64,000 nucleotides of DNA from Alphaproteobacteria bacterium (GCA_011087645.1 JAALLF010000003.1:124001-188000), one strand, 5' to 3'. Numbered from the stretch's first letter, positions 9,254-18,705 are shown. Notes: generated by a model from the letters alone, not told the origin. Numbers and translations: made by a program.

Positions 9254-9401
9254 TCTCAAACCTCCATGATTATTGGAGCTGGTATCGACGCTAAAATAGC
9301 GGATTCTAGCAGCAGGCGATTGACGGAAATCAATCGACCTGTTGCCGTAACGTTCTAGTTAAATCCACCGGGACATACGAAGGTACTCTGGCCCGTTGAA
9401 A

Positions 9402-10430
9402 CTAAAACCGGCAATAACAGACTTTGCCGATGCTGTGGGAATCGTCACCGGTCGGGCAGAGCCGAAAACCGGCAGCTTCAAGGCCATCAGGTTCGAACTG
9501 CTTCTGCATAGCGGTCCAAACTTCGCTGTTACCTTGCAGGGAACTGTTTTTCTGTAGAACTTGAGCGATAAGGTGACCGATATCGGCATTGTTGAAAAAG
9601 CTACCGCCGGCGGTCCACAGCGCGTTTATGTCCGTGCCGATATTGTAGGTGACATCGGTTACTTTCCTAGTGTTTTTGCCAACGCAACCGTCATGCGCAT
9701 CCTGACCGGCGCCGCAAGTGGGAAGGCCGAAGGATGGGCTGGTTAGGCATATATTATTCTGGCTCTCGAGCCGTTCGATGGTGCCCGGTTGAAGACGGTA
9801 TTTCAGTTGGGTGCGGCCGGTTGGGGAGAGAGTGTCGAAATCGAAATCCGGCGGCGTGTCCTTATATATTTGTTGAAACAACACGGGCTTGAGTAGCGTA
9901 AGGTCCTCGACTTTCTCGCTAATGTGCCAATCCTTAAAATATCCGCCGCTGAAGGTTCGTGAACTAGACAGGTCCTCCGCGGCGATGTCGTACTCGGGCG
10001 CCATGCGAATCTGGGGCGTGAAAACAAGGCCGTCGAGGCCAGGCGGGTGCACGAGATCCAACTCAATCGTCAGGCCCACCGGTCCCTCAAATCCATCCCA
10101 AAATATCGGTGTTTCGCGATAATTTTCGACCGCCATTTGCCGGGATAAAGTCACACCTTTGCGGTCGGCGATCAGGGTCGTGCCTTGCCACAGGGCGTGG
10201 GCGCTAAATGGAACAGCGAGGACCAGCCAGCCGAGGATGGCAACTGTCCACTTGCGGCCGCCGACAAACCACCAAATAGCCGCTAGAAGGAGAAGACCAC
10301 CGAGTATCAGTATTGTTTGGTTCAGCTCCGGCGAGGTGCTATGGACCAGGGCGGGCACGCTTGCCAGGAAGGCCAATGCGGAGATGGCACAGATCAGAAT
10401 GAAAACGACAATGGCGCCGACGAATTTCAT
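9402..10430 (-). CDS. membrane-anchored protein of unknown function
   Basis: The 342-residue protein starts MKFVGAIVVF and has three N-terminal hydrophobic helices (about residues 4-26, 38-57 and 62-80). A hydrophilic domain of about 250 residues follows, probably periplasmic. That domain has several cysteines late in the sequence (NICLTSPSFGLPTCGAG, HDGCVG, RLCPTG, KVCYCRF), which suggests disulfides. I do not recognise a family. The gene is followed by another membrane-anchored unknown at 10505-11137 on the same strand, and the two may be one transcript. Confidence 0.6.
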   Translation of the reverse strand: MKFVGAIVVFILICAISALAFLASVPALVHSTSPELNQTILILGGLLLLAAIWWFVGGRKWTVAILGWLVLAVPFSAHALWQGTTLIADRKGVTLSRQMAVENYRETPIFWDGFEGPVGLTIELDLVHPPGLDGLVFTPQIRMAPEYDIAAEDLSSSRTFSGGYFKDWHISEKVEDLTLLKPVLFQQIYKDTPPDFDFDTLSPTGRTQLKYRLQPGTIERLESQNNICLTSPSFGLPTCGAGQDAHDGCVGKNTRKVTDVTYNIGTDINALWTAGGSFFNNADIGHLIAQVLQKNSSLQGNSEVWTAMQKQFEPDGLEAAGFRLCPTGDDSHSIGKVCYCRF

Positions 10431-10504
10431 CTTTTGTTGTATCCCGGCCTACCGAAGAGTTGGGCGATAATAGCGGAATTACTTGGCTGGCGCAGAATTG
10501 CAGC

Positions 10505-11137
10505 TCATGGGGCGCTACAATTATTGGCGAGTAGGGTCGCGATCACAATAATTTCATCGAGGTCGGCGCCGGATTTTGCGTAGTCGTCAATGTGGACGCT
10601 GATGTTGGCTCCGGAAAGAGCGATTTCGAGCCGCTGCTGAGGAGAGTTCAATAGCTTTTGGCGTAGTGCCGGGTCGAGGACGCGATGTACGAAGGCTTGA
10701 TCGCTCGACTTGATGCGAAATGTGGTGTCGAAATCGTTGTCACCTGACATTGGCAGGGGATTGCTTATCGCAGAACTGATCAACTTGCCGACGCCGCGAT
10801 CGAGGCGGTCGGTACGCAATATGTTTAACTCCTGGCCGGTATCGTGCGGCATTTCCACATTGGCGAAAGTGAACGGGCCACTGTGGCCGGGCCGGCTGGC
10901 AGATCCCGAAACGCGGGAACCAGCACTGGCCATGGCGCCGACAAGATAAAAATTTCCGCCACGCTCGAAACGAAGTTGCGGCAACGCCAGGATGTTGGCC
11001 GCCTTCACATCACCGCCAGTTGCCACGGCAATGGGGCCAAACAAGTCAGCGAGGCGGCGACTTTGTTTGCAATGGTCCCAATACGCATAAGCCAGCGCGG
11101 CGGCGAAGACCGCAGGGATGACAAGCCACCAGATCAT
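10505..11137 (-). CDS. single-pass membrane protein, unknown
   Basis: The 210-residue protein begins MIWWLVIPAVFAAALAYAYW, a single N-terminal membrane anchor. A hydrophilic domain with mixed beta pattern follows (RFERGGNFYLVG, QELNILRTDRLDRG, RLEIALSGANISVHID). It probably faces the periplasm. No family is recognised. It lies 74 bases upstream of the larger membrane-anchored unknown and on the same strand, so the pair may work together. Confidence 0.55.
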   Translation of the reverse strand: MIWWLVIPAVFAAALAYAYWDHCKQSRRLADLFGPIAVATGGDVKAANILALPQLRFERGGNFYLVGAMASAGSRVSGSASRPGHSGPFTFANVEMPHDTGQELNILRTDRLDRGVGKLISSAISNPLPMSGDNDFDTTFRIKSSDQAFVHRVLDPALRQKLLNSPQQRLEIALSGANISVHIDDYAKSGADLDEIIVIATLLANNCSAP

Positions 11138-11329
11138 TGCCAGTCCTTCATTCGTAAAGGATCAGCCCTTCCGTCATTAGGGAAGATAAACACCAATATA
11201 GACGCCAAACGGCAGGATTGACTGCCTAAATAGAGTGAAAATGCCCAATTTAAGCTGTTTGCACGGTAAGAAATCATTCACTCAGCTTCCGTAGAATATA
11301 TGCCCAAACTACCCCGGGAAGGGCTGGCA

Positions 11330-11596
11330 ATGTCTACGAAATTTTTGGTAACCGACGAAAAACCGGACGGTTTCAAGCTGGAAGATATCCTGACGGTGAT
11401 CCGCAACGACATAATTCAGCGTGCCGCAAAGATCATGGGAGACGGACGTCCGGAGGCGACGGCCGTAATGAACAACAATATCAAAATCCTGTCTCATCTC
11501 GCGGAAAGTATTGAGCTGGCCAAGAACAGCTCGGACATCCTGGACAAGTCATTCGGCCCCCATGATGCCGACGTGCCGCGGATTGGCAAAGCCTAG
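11330..11596 (+). CDS. small protein, unknown
   Basis: I start at ATG 11330 (MSTKFLVTDE) because GGAAGGG precedes it; an upstream ATG at 11300 would add ten residues without an RBS. The 88-residue product is hydrophilic and mostly helical (KLEDILTVIRNDIIQRA, NNNIKILSHLAESIELA), with no signal peptide. It is likely cytoplasmic. It might be a small partner protein, but no family is recognised and neighbours are on the opposite strand. Confidence 0.55.
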   Translation: MSTKFLVTDEKPDGFKLEDILTVIRNDIIQRAAKIMGDGRPEATAVMNNNIKILSHLAESIELAKNSSDILDKSFGPHDADVPRIGKA

Positions 11597-11656
11597 CCGG
11601 TCTAGACGGGAATAAATCCAGCGGTCCCTTCAACGGATGGACCGATCAGGCGCCGC

Positions 11657-13681
11657 TCAATTTCCGAAGAGTTTCTTTAAACCCTCGCTGACACCTTCGA
11701 TGGCGTCTTTTGCCGTGTCGGTAACCGCATCGACCGGCGTTGCCGGTTCGCTGGGCGTCGGTTGCGGACTGTCCGCCTTTGCTGTTTGAAGACAGGAATT
11801 GTCGTTACTGCCGAGTTCGACCAGTCCGATAACCGCGGCAGGCGGAAAGGCAATCGCGCCTAAGATACCACCAATCTTTTTGGCTGTTGCCAGTGTGTCG
11901 GGTGTGACAGTTGGGTTTGCAAGCGATCCACCGACGTTCACCGGTACAGCTAGGCTGAGATCGATGCCCTTTGGACTAGGCGACACTTTAATATCGGGTT
12001 TCTCCTGACCCAGGTCGACCTTTCCTTCGGCGGTGATCAGCAGAAGTTCGGTGTTGATCACATTGACGCGGCTGTTGGCGATGCCGTTGTTGATTTCGAA
12101 ATCGCTGGCGATACATTCGACGGTGATCCATTCCTTCTTTCCGAATGCTTCGCCAACGGTCTGGCTGAGTCCGCTGATCGTGCCAAGAAAATCGTTCTTC
12201 ATTTCGCCCTGGTTCATTAATAGCCGCGTATGGCCGTTCAGGCCCGCCATAATTTCGGCAACTGAGCGACCCGAACCGCGTAGGGAAACGCTCGCCGCGC
12301 CGCCGCCGCGCAGCTGATCGAGGTCGGCAAACTCGCGCAGCAACTCACCAAGGTCCAACTGCGGCGCGCTCATATCGATTGAAACCGACGCCGGTCCGCC
12401 GCGCGTGTCGACACTGATGCTGCCAGTGACGGCGCTGCCGGCGAGTGTGGCGCTAACGGGCTTTAGGGCTAGCGCGCCGTTGTCTAATGCCAATACGCTC
12501 TTCGTTTCAGCAAGTGTTACACCCGGCAAGATTAGCTTGGCCACGGCGATATCCACTTTGGCATCGAACGATCTCAGGAGGTCGAGCGGCAATTGATCGG
12601 CTGGAAATACCTTGTCCGATGCATTTGGCTTTGCTGTTTCGCCGTCGGTTTCTGGAGGGTTTTCTTCGGCTGGTAAGAGTTCTGTGAGATCGATCTGTTC
12701 GCTGACCAGCGTGCCGCCCACACTCGGTCGTTTCCCGCGCACATCGATTGTCGCGCTGCCGACCAAATCGGAGCCGCCGATTGCCAGAGAAATATTATCC
12801 AGCATCGCATTGTCGGCGTCACCCTTTATAGAAGTGGTGAGCGCAACAGGCCCAGCGCTGGGAATTCCACCACCGGTGAGCGGTGTAACGCCTTGCAGGT
12901 CGGCTCCAGCAACCTCGAACTGAAGGTCCAGGCCTTTAGCGTTGGCCAGATCTGTGACGACGCCTTTAATTTTTGCCGTCAAACCGAGGCCCGTGACCGT
13001 CAGGTCGAGGGCGAAGGGTTCTCCGCCATCGAGTAGTGATTTTGGAGCGCCGAGCTGTCCTTCGGCGTCGAACTCAATCGCTTGTTCCTCGAGCGTTGCG
13101 ATAGCGGCGAGATCGATTACCAGCGGTGACGAGAGGCTCTGCGCTTTTGCAGAGAGGCGCTTAATTTCGATTTTATTGGTCGTACCTTGCGTACCGTCGA
13201 TGACAGTAAGAAGGGCGTTCTCAACTGAGATATCATTTATTTGGGGCAAGCTGGAACTGCCTTCACTCGCCTGCTGTTCCTGTTCGGCACCCGCGAAATC
13301 AAGATTACTGCGGCCCTTGGAGTCCGTTTCGATCAAGATATTCGCATCCCGCAGAACCAACCGATTAATTTGCAAGTTTCCGAAAACGAGGGGAAGCAGA
13401 GCTACCTCGGCGGAAAATTCTCCAACTGTGATCATCTCCGGCCGGCTACCCCATTCCGCGTTGGCAATACGCACGCCGCTGACGGCGAAGGACGGCGTGA
13501 GTCCCAGCTGTAAGTCGATGTCGCTTTCGATGCTGAAGTCACGGCCGGTTTGATTTTCGACAGTCGCGATAATCTCATCTTTGTATTCGTTCGGATCGAT
13601 GACGAGTATGGCCGCAACGGCAACAGCGATGACGAGCACAAAGAGCCCGGCCAATATTTTAACTAGGGTTGCGATGCGCAT
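11657..13681 (-). CDS. AsmA-family envelope protein
   Basis: The 674-residue protein has an N-terminal membrane anchor (residues 7-27). The AsmA opening follows: DPNEYKDEIIATVENQTGRD, then SFAVSGVRIANAEWGSRPEM and RLVLRDANILIETD. The middle is repetitive beta-strand sequence. The C-terminal AsmA-like segment includes SLRGSGRSVAEIMAGLNGH and LDLGELLREFADLDQLRGGG. AsmA-like proteins form long beta-rich grooves that carry phospholipids between the inner and outer membranes or affect outer-membrane assembly. A Lys/Gly/Pro tail (about residues 640-674) is low complexity. It stands alone, and the window's other bridge-like protein (ydbH) is 16 kb away. Confidence 0.88.
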   Translation of the reverse strand: MRIATLVKILAGLFVLVIAVAVAAILVIDPNEYKDEIIATVENQTGRDFSIESDIDLQLGLTPSFAVSGVRIANAEWGSRPEMITVGEFSAEVALLPLVFGNLQINRLVLRDANILIETDSKGRSNLDFAGAEQEQQASEGSSSLPQINDISVENALLTVIDGTQGTTNKIEIKRLSAKAQSLSSPLVIDLAAIATLEEQAIEFDAEGQLGAPKSLLDGGEPFALDLTVTGLGLTAKIKGVVTDLANAKGLDLQFEVAGADLQGVTPLTGGGIPSAGPVALTTSIKGDADNAMLDNISLAIGGSDLVGSATIDVRGKRPSVGGTLVSEQIDLTELLPAEENPPETDGETAKPNASDKVFPADQLPLDLLRSFDAKVDIAVAKLILPGVTLAETKSVLALDNGALALKPVSATLAGSAVTGSISVDTRGGPASVSIDMSAPQLDLGELLREFADLDQLRGGGAASVSLRGSGRSVAEIMAGLNGHTRLLMNQGEMKNDFLGTISGLSQTVGEAFGKKEWITVECIASDFEINNGIANSRVNVINTELLLITAEGKVDLGQEKPDIKVSPSPKGIDLSLAVPVNVGGSLANPTVTPDTLATAKKIGGILGAIAFPPAAVIGLVELGSNDNSCLQTAKADSPQPTPSEPATPVDAVTDTAKDAIEGVSEGLKKLFGN

Positions 13682-13747
13682 CTCTAAGCCCCCAATGGTT
13701 TATCTTGAGATAGCGGGTTAGCGCCGGTGATGGGCGTATGTAGATTG

Positions 13748-14383
13748 TTAGTTCGACACGGTAAACGAGTTGGCAATAGCGACCAGGTGGCGCAGGCGCC
13801 GTTCATTCATGGTTTTTATCTCGGTGAAATACCAGCCGTTACCGGAGTCCTGCAGGCGTAGAACTACAAATTGGCGCACCGGGCCAAAGTTGTAATTGCA
13901 GAATAGTTCGCGAAACTCTCCGCTTGCATTGTAACCGGTCGTCGGGTCTTCACAGAAATGCAGCGGAATGCGTCCCAGATTTTGTAGACCGGCGAAGAGA
14001 TCGGGCAGGGACTTTTTCAGCGCGTCGAACACCGGGTCGGAGAAGGGACTGTCGGGACTGGAAAACACTTCCTCGACAGCCCCCGGGTCGCCAATTTCCG
14101 CAGTTAGCCTCCTTGTGAGCCAGGCTTCGGGATCGGTTACGTCACCGCGCACGGCGCGCAATGAAATCGTACTAAGTTCTGAAAAAGGTCCTTCGACCGG
14201 CCGCACGGCCGTAATAGGTGTCCAGTCGTTCGATGTGGCGGTATCCGCCTCTGGGGCAATCACAAATCCTTCGGGCACGTCGAACTGCTGTGCGCTCGCA
14301 GCCGATGTCCACGACAATGTGGCAAGCACGCCGGTCATGGCGACAAAGTATCTGATGCGTGTCTTATTTTTGATTGTGGCCAT
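13748..14383 (-). CDS. exported protein, unknown
   Basis: I use ATG 14383 (MATIKNKTRI); the alternative five codons upstream is a TTG. The roughly 211-residue product has a signal peptide with cleavage expected after ASAQ near residue 31. The mature part has a small beta-rich domain ending RQFVVLRLQDSGNGWYFTEIKTMNERRLRHL. Two cysteines (HFCEDPT, ELFCNYNF) could pair. No family is recognised. It is probably periplasmic. Confidence 0.6.
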   Translation of the reverse strand: MATIKNKTRIRYFVAMTGVLATLSWTSAASAQQFDVPEGFVIAPEADTATSNDWTPITAVRPVEGPFSELSTISLRAVRGDVTDPEAWLTRRLTAEIGDPGAVEEVFSSPDSPFSDPVFDALKKSLPDLFAGLQNLGRIPLHFCEDPTTGYNASGEFRELFCNYNFGPVRQFVVLRLQDSGNGWYFTEIKTMNERRLRHLVAIANSFTVSN

Positions 14384-14464
14384 TTTGGAACCAGTCAATT
14401 GTTTTACCGCGGCACCATCGGTGCCACCCGATTATGGCGGCATTTAGGCCACGACGTTAGGCTT

Positions 14465-14881
14465 TCAAAATTTGGGTAGCGGTTCGGTCAGGAAAGTAGA
14501 GCGGAGATGTTCGCGATAGGCTGCGACCATCTCCGACGGAACATCGGAGCCAAAACACAACACCGTGGTGCCGCCGGGCCGAATATATTCGCTGTCATCG
14601 CCACACCTTACTAAGGGGTGGTTGCGGAAATTGTTGGGGAATCTGAAGAGTTTTTCGTTGAACTTTTGATGATAAGGGCAGGCGCAGTTGCCGGTGTATC
14701 TTTTGATTGAATCTTTAATGAGGATATCGCGAATTTCCGCGTCTGTTGGTTCGTCGAGAACGATTTCGGATTCCGGATCCGCCGGCGGCCCGAGGACATC
14801 CGCATATAATGTATGCCCCCCTGTACCCGCCGCTAAGACCAGCGCAGTCGCCACGGCCGCTCGTATTGTCGCGCTACCCAT
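14465..14881 (-). CDS. small exported CxCPY/Cys-rich protein
   Basis: The start is most likely ATG 14881 (MGSATIRAAV), giving 138 residues with a signal peptide ending near LYA. The conserved part reads RYTGNCACPYHQ, then a cysteine in LVRCGDDSEYIRPGG, then VLCFGSDV. This matches a small uncharacterised family I recall from alphaproteobacteria and relatives, with the pattern NCxCPY...RCG...SxYxRPGG..LCyxxDV. Four cysteines probably form disulfides in the periplasm. Function unknown. The insert between the first and second cysteine pairs (FPNNFRNH) is longer than I expect. Confidence 0.6.
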   Translation of the reverse strand: MGSATIRAAVATALVLAAGTGGHTLYADVLGPPADPESEIVLDEPTDAEIRDILIKDSIKRYTGNCACPYHQKFNEKLFRFPNNFRNHPLVRCGDDSEYIRPGGTTVLCFGSDVPSEMVAAYREHLRSTFLTEPLPKF

Positions 14882-15043
14882 AAACACAATGTTGGGCGTG
14901 AGGGGGCGTTTGTGAAGGCCCAACGAGCGGTCAAATATCGATTTTCAGGCAGAATAGTTGTGCCGGGGTCCTCATTGTGGAGCGCTGTTCGGGCGCATAT
15001 TATCGCCAATGAGTAATTTTTTTTGGGAAAGTTTGAGGGGTTC

Positions 15044-15850
15044 ATGGCGAGAATAGATGTCGGCCACATTACGCTAAATGTCGAAGAAGCGGGCGAAGGA
15101 CCGCCGTTTATCTTCATTCCGGGTTTAGTTGGGCTGCTAAATGCTTGGCAGTATCAGGTTGAGGAGTTTTCGAAACACTACCGGTGCATCTCTCTAGATC
15201 ATCGCGGCGCTGGCGATAGTGATAGACCGCCGCTCGATCAATATTCGACTGAGGCAATCACGGGCGATGTGATTGCGCTGATGGATACTTTGGGCATCGA
15301 AAAGGCACATGTCGCGGGCACTTCGACAGGAGGTGCAATTCTGCAGAATTTGGCTATCGATTATCCGGACCGTCTGCGGTGCTGCATTTTCTCCAATACC
15401 TGGACTAAGGCCGATGAATATGTGCGTCGGGTGCAGACGGCGCGTAAGCAGATTGCCTTGGCTGACGGCCAGGAAGCATATGTGAAAGTGAGCTCGCTGT
15501 TTACCAATGGCGCGATGCAATTTCGCTACAACTTGGATCGGGTAATGGAAATCGAAAAGCGTTCGTTGGAAACCATCGCTCCGCCCGAAATACTCGCCGC
15601 TCGGCTCGATATGACCATGAACCATGACCGGCTCGACGAGTTGCATAAAATTCGTAATCCGTCCTTGATCATCGGAACTCGTGACGACGCTACGGTTCCG
15701 TTTTACTTCTCCGAAGATCTCCACGCGGCGATCGAAGGTTCGCGGCTGATCCTGGTAGAAGAGGGCGGCCATTATTCATACCGCCGGCACTCCGAGGAAT
15801 GGAATGCTTTGGTCAGCCCGTTCCTCGCGGAAATGGAAGACAAAGTTTGA
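15044..15850 (+). CDS. alpha/beta-fold hydrolase
   Basis: The start at ATG 15044 (MARIDVGHIT) has GAGGGG just upstream, better than the ATG at 15023. The 268-residue protein has an alpha/beta-hydrolase layout: oxyanion region FIFIPGLVG near residue 24, nucleophile elbow GTSTGG near residue 90, acid GTRDDATVP near residue 208 and catalytic His in EEGGHYS near residue 236. It resembles 3-oxoadipate enol-lactonase and related hydrolases. The substrate is unknown. A dehydrogenase gene follows 43 bases downstream on the same strand, so the two may be co-transcribed. Confidence 0.85.
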   Translation: MARIDVGHITLNVEEAGEGPPFIFIPGLVGLLNAWQYQVEEFSKHYRCISLDHRGAGDSDRPPLDQYSTEAITGDVIALMDTLGIEKAHVAGTSTGGAILQNLAIDYPDRLRCCIFSNTWTKADEYVRRVQTARKQIALADGQEAYVKVSSLFTNGAMQFRYNLDRVMEIEKRSLETIAPPEILAARLDMTMNHDRLDELHKIRNPSLIIGTRDDATVPFYFSEDLHAAIEGSRLILVEEGGHYSYRRHSEEWNALVSPFLAEMEDKV

Positions 15851-15893
15851 TCCTCCCAGTCGTTGACGGTTTTGAAATGCGAATGGTTGTGCA

Positions 15894-16904
15894 ATGAGCA
15901 AAGTTAAAGTTGGTATCGTTGGCATCGGGTGGTGGTCCGACGTGCTTGCCGGGGCTGTCGCGGAAAGCGACACTCTTGAGTTGCGCGCTTGTTATACCCG
16001 CAGCGCAGATAAGGCAGCGGCCTTTGCAGCTAAGTTCGACTGCGAGGCCGTCAAATCATATGACGCGATGCTGGCGTTGAGTGATTTGGATGGGGTTATT
16101 CTCACCACGCCGAATTCGGCTCACCGAGCGGGCGCCGAAGCGGCGGCGCTGGCTGGCAAACATGTATTTGTCGAGAAGCCGATTTCGAACACCTTGGAAG
16201 ATGGCCGCGCCATGATCGCGGCTTGCGAGGCCTCGGGAGTGGTGCTGGCAGTCGGCCATTCCTATCGCCGCCATGGCGCCCTACGCCATCTGCGCCGAAT
16301 GATCGACGACGGTGAGCTGGGCCGTATAAGCTTGGCGGAAGGCGTTTTTTCCAACGACAATGGTTTGAAGTTAAAACCCGGTCTCTGGCGGTCCGATCCG
16401 ACAGAAATTCCAGGTGGGTGTTTGATGCAGATCGGCATCCATCAGATCGACAACCTACTTTATTTGCTGGGGCCGGTTGATGAAGTTTCGGCTTATTTCA
16501 ACCGGCTCGAAACCGAACCCGATGTCGAAGATGTTACCGCCGTGCTTATGCAATTCGGATCCGGCGCCATCGGCTATGTTGCGGCCGATTATATCTCGCC
16601 ACGCCGGTTTACCTTGGCATTACACGGAACCAAGGCGAATGCCTATTTCGACATGGATAATGATGGGTTGCGTCTGCAGCGTACCGGTGAGGCAAAGCCC
16701 TCGCCGGTTGAATACGAGCCTAACGACCATTTGCGTGCTGAACTGGAAGATTTTGCGTCGGCAATCCGGGACGGCAAATTGCCTGAGATTGACGGTCATA
16801 AGGCAATGGTTCCGCTCGCTATCGTTTTAGCCGCGGGCCGATCATCGACTGACCGTCGCTCTGTTGAATTGTCGGAACTGTTGCCGGAAGTTGGCGCCGG
16901 GTAA
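15894..16904 (+). CDS. Gfo/Idh/MocA-family oxidoreductase
   Basis: The 336-residue protein has an N-terminal Rossmann fold with KVGIVGIGWWSD, the TTPNSAH loop near residue 75 and the family signature KHVFVEKPISNT near residue 93, where Glu-Lys-Pro is the conserved catalytic lysine motif. The C-terminal alpha/beta domain includes GGCLMQIGIHQIDNLLYL near residue 180, with the conserved Asp/His substrate-site residues. The family oxidises hydroxyl groups on sugars, inositols or related compounds with NAD(P). The hydrolase 43 bases upstream may release its substrate, but that is inference from proximity. Confidence 0.88.
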   Translation: MSKVKVGIVGIGWWSDVLAGAVAESDTLELRACYTRSADKAAAFAAKFDCEAVKSYDAMLALSDLDGVILTTPNSAHRAGAEAAALAGKHVFVEKPISNTLEDGRAMIAACEASGVVLAVGHSYRRHGALRHLRRMIDDGELGRISLAEGVFSNDNGLKLKPGLWRSDPTEIPGGCLMQIGIHQIDNLLYLLGPVDEVSAYFNRLETEPDVEDVTAVLMQFGSGAIGYVAADYISPRRFTLALHGTKANAYFDMDNDGLRLQRTGEAKPSPVEYEPNDHLRAELEDFASAIRDGKLPEIDGHKAMVPLAIVLAAGRSSTDRRSVELSELLPEVGAG

Positions 16905-16988
16905 GCAAGAGCCTAAATCTTGCCTAGCTGATATTAATCAGGTTTTCGGAACGATATGGTTGTCGGTGCAGAAATTGTCCCGGAGGAG

Positions 16989-17225
16989 TTAGCTTCCGCC
17001 CAACGGACTTCCGGAAATGTCCGATGCGGGCGGAATAGCCCCGTTGCTGATCGCAGCAAAGTAATCTGCGATGGAAGGGCCGAGAAAGACCATGCCTGAA
17101 GCGGCAATGATCGCGATAAACGTCACCAAAAAAGCATACTCCGATGCTGTGGCGCCGGAGTTGTCTTTTTTCAGTCGAAGAAAGGTCGACTGTATGTAAA
17201 CCAATGACCGCATCGCTGCTCGCAT
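16989..17225 (-). CDS. Flp-family type IVb pilin
   Basis: The 78-residue product carries the Flp pilin hallmark: a short basic leader, then GATASEYAFLVTFIAII followed by a hydrophobic stretch. The Glu in SEYAF is the conserved +5-like residue after the prepilin cleavage site. Flp pilins are cut by a TadV/CpaA-type peptidase and assembled into thin adhesive pili. The leader (MRAAMRSLVYIQSTFLRLKKDNSG) is longer than usual, so a start at 17213 is also possible. No tad/cpa machinery lies nearby; the second pilin is 60 bases upstream. Confidence 0.85.
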   Translation of the reverse strand: MRAAMRSLVYIQSTFLRLKKDNSGATASEYAFLVTFIAIIAASGMVFLGPSIADYFAAISNGAIPPASDISGSPLGGS

Positions 17226-17284
17226 TATGAATCAATAATTAGTTAGGGCCGTGACCCTGGTTGACGGCCTATTCTGCGTCGGAA

Positions 17285-17503
17285 TTAACTGGCGCAGTTG
17301 GCAAACGGACAAGGTAGATTCCCGGATATGTTGGTAAGCGCTTGACCAATATCCGTAAAGAATATCGCCAAGTTTTCGCCAAGAAGCCCCATGCCGGCGG
17401 CGGCGGCAATGGCGATAAAAGCGATCAGAAAGGCGTACTCCGTTGCCACGGCGCCTGCTTTACTCTTTAGAAAACGAATAATTGCCGATCTCAATTGGGT
17501 CAT
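17285..17503 (-). CDS. Flp-family type IVb pilin
   Basis: The 72-residue product reads MTQLRSAIIRFLKSKAGAVA then TEYAFLIAFIAIA, the Flp consensus with the conserved Glu and Tyr after the expected cleavage at G-A. A C-terminal tail ends PCPFANCAS with two cysteines that could form a small disulfide loop. It is transcribed first and the second pilin follows within 60 bases, so they may form one operon with mixed-subunit pili. Their shared core (EYAFL, then Ala/Ile-rich helix) suggests a duplication. Confidence 0.87.
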   Translation of the reverse strand: MTQLRSAIIRFLKSKAGAVATEYAFLIAFIAIAAAAGMGLLGENLAIFFTDIGQALTNISGNLPCPFANCAS

Positions 17504-17868
17504 ATCACTCTCCCGCTACGGTATTTAGCTGTATTGCCCCAACCATTGCTGACTACTTTCTGGCCGAAATTAAACCACATTTACGGCGAGACCTCCTACC
17601 GCATTGTTCTTCTAGATTTTATCGTCTTAATGTCTGAAAACACTATAAAAATCGCGTTAAATGTCAATTTATTATTAGCTAAAACTCAATGTATTAACCA
17701 TAAATAATAAGTATTACTGCGGAATACAATGAATTCCTAGAGGCATCGAGTCATTAAATATATAAAATTACTTTTGTCGATGTCATCAACTCATGTGACC
17801 GGTTTCTGTTCTTGAGGTCGAGGGAATGTTCTTGCGGGTCTTATAAAATTAGCTTGCCTATTCGAGCT
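17504..17868. other. gene-free AT-rich stretch between the Flp pilins and the pirin gene
   Basis: This stretch of about 365 bases is clearly AT-rich, most of all between about 17610 and 17790. An open frame on the plus strand (17495-17707) has no RBS and no recognisable protein. The stretch probably holds the pilin promoter on the minus strand, read from about 17560 towards 17503. I see no convincing RNA gene or inverted repeat. AT richness upstream of pilin genes would fit silencing by a nucleoid protein, which is inference. Confidence 0.45.
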
Positions 17869-18705
17869 TTAGGCCAATGTGCCAGCCTGATAATCGCGAA
17901 CGGCCTGATGGATTTCTTCTTCTGTTGTCATCACAAAAGGTCCCATGCGCGCGACTGGTTCGTTTATGGGTTCGCCCGTCAGGAGTAGGAATTTTCCACC
18001 GCCTTCGCCGGCGGTCACGTCGATATCGCCGGCGCGAGACAGAATGGCCAGGGTCCCCGGCGATATTTCACCTGAGCCATCGCCTCCAATCTGCACGCTT
18101 CCGTCGTAAACATATAGAAGTACCGTGTGTCCATCGGGCACGGGGTGGGTAAAATTACATTGTGCATCCAATGACGCATCGAAATAGGCTATCGGCGTGA
18201 GAGTGTCCGCTGTTGCAGGATGCCCTGCGTAGTTTCCGGCTAGAACGCGAATTTTCAAACCATCGGTCTCTACCTCAACGACGTCGTTTGTCGGAATGTC
18301 TTGATATTGTGGTGAGCTCATCTTTAGGGCAGACGGCAGATTTACCCATAGCTGATATCCCCAAAGTAGACCGTTCGTCTGCTCGGGCATCTCGCTGTGG
18401 ATAATGCCGCGACCGGCGGTCATCCATTGCACGGCACCATCGCTTAATACCCCGCTATTCCCTACAGAGTCCTGGTGGCGCATACGGCCATGAATCATAT
18501 AGGTCACGGTCTCGAAGCCCCGATGGGGGTGGTCGGGAAACCCCGCGATATAATCGTCGGCCTCGTCGGTGCGAAACTCATCAAGCATCAGGAACGGGTC
18601 AAGATAGTCGGCCTGGGGTGTGCCAATGATACGGCGCAGTCGCACGCCGGCACCATCGCTGACAAACTGACCCTCAACCAGGCGCTCAATGCTGCGCGTC
18701 GTCAT
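17869..18705 (-). CDS. pirin-family protein
   Basis: The 278-residue protein is a bicupin of the pirin family. The N-terminal cupin has the metal ligands in FPDHPHRGFETVTYM near residue 55 and the second His in GRMRHQDSVGN, then RGIIHSEMPE near residue 100. The C-terminal cupin contains FTHPVPDGHTVLLYVYDGSV. Pirins bind iron, and some show quercetin 2,3-dioxygenase activity or act in redox-responsive regulation. The signature HPHRGFET is fully preserved. It lies upstream of a short-chain dehydrogenase on the same strand. Confidence 0.92.
   Translation of the reverse strand: MTTRSIERLVEGQFVSDGAGVRLRRIIGTPQADYLDPFLMLDEFRTDEADDYIAGFPDHPHRGFETVTYMIHGRMRHQDSVGNSGVLSDGAVQWMTAGRGIIHSEMPEQTNGLLWGYQLWVNLPSALKMSSPQYQDIPTNDVVEVETDGLKIRVLAGNYAGHPATADTLTPIAYFDASLDAQCNFTHPVPDGHTVLLYVYDGSVQIGGDGSGEISPGTLAILSRAGDIDVTAGEGGGKFLLLTGEPINEPVARMGPFVMTTEEEIHQAVRDYQAGTLA

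Noticed and set aside
16905..16941. Two short hairpins (GCAAGA...TCTTGC and CTGAT...ATCAG) after the Gfo/Idh gene
   Set aside because: Both lack a proper T-run, and stems are short; not enough for a terminator call.
17495..17707. Plus-strand open frame of 70 codons in the AT-rich stretch
   Set aside because: No RBS, no family, and it overlaps the pilin promoter region; the AT richness explains it.
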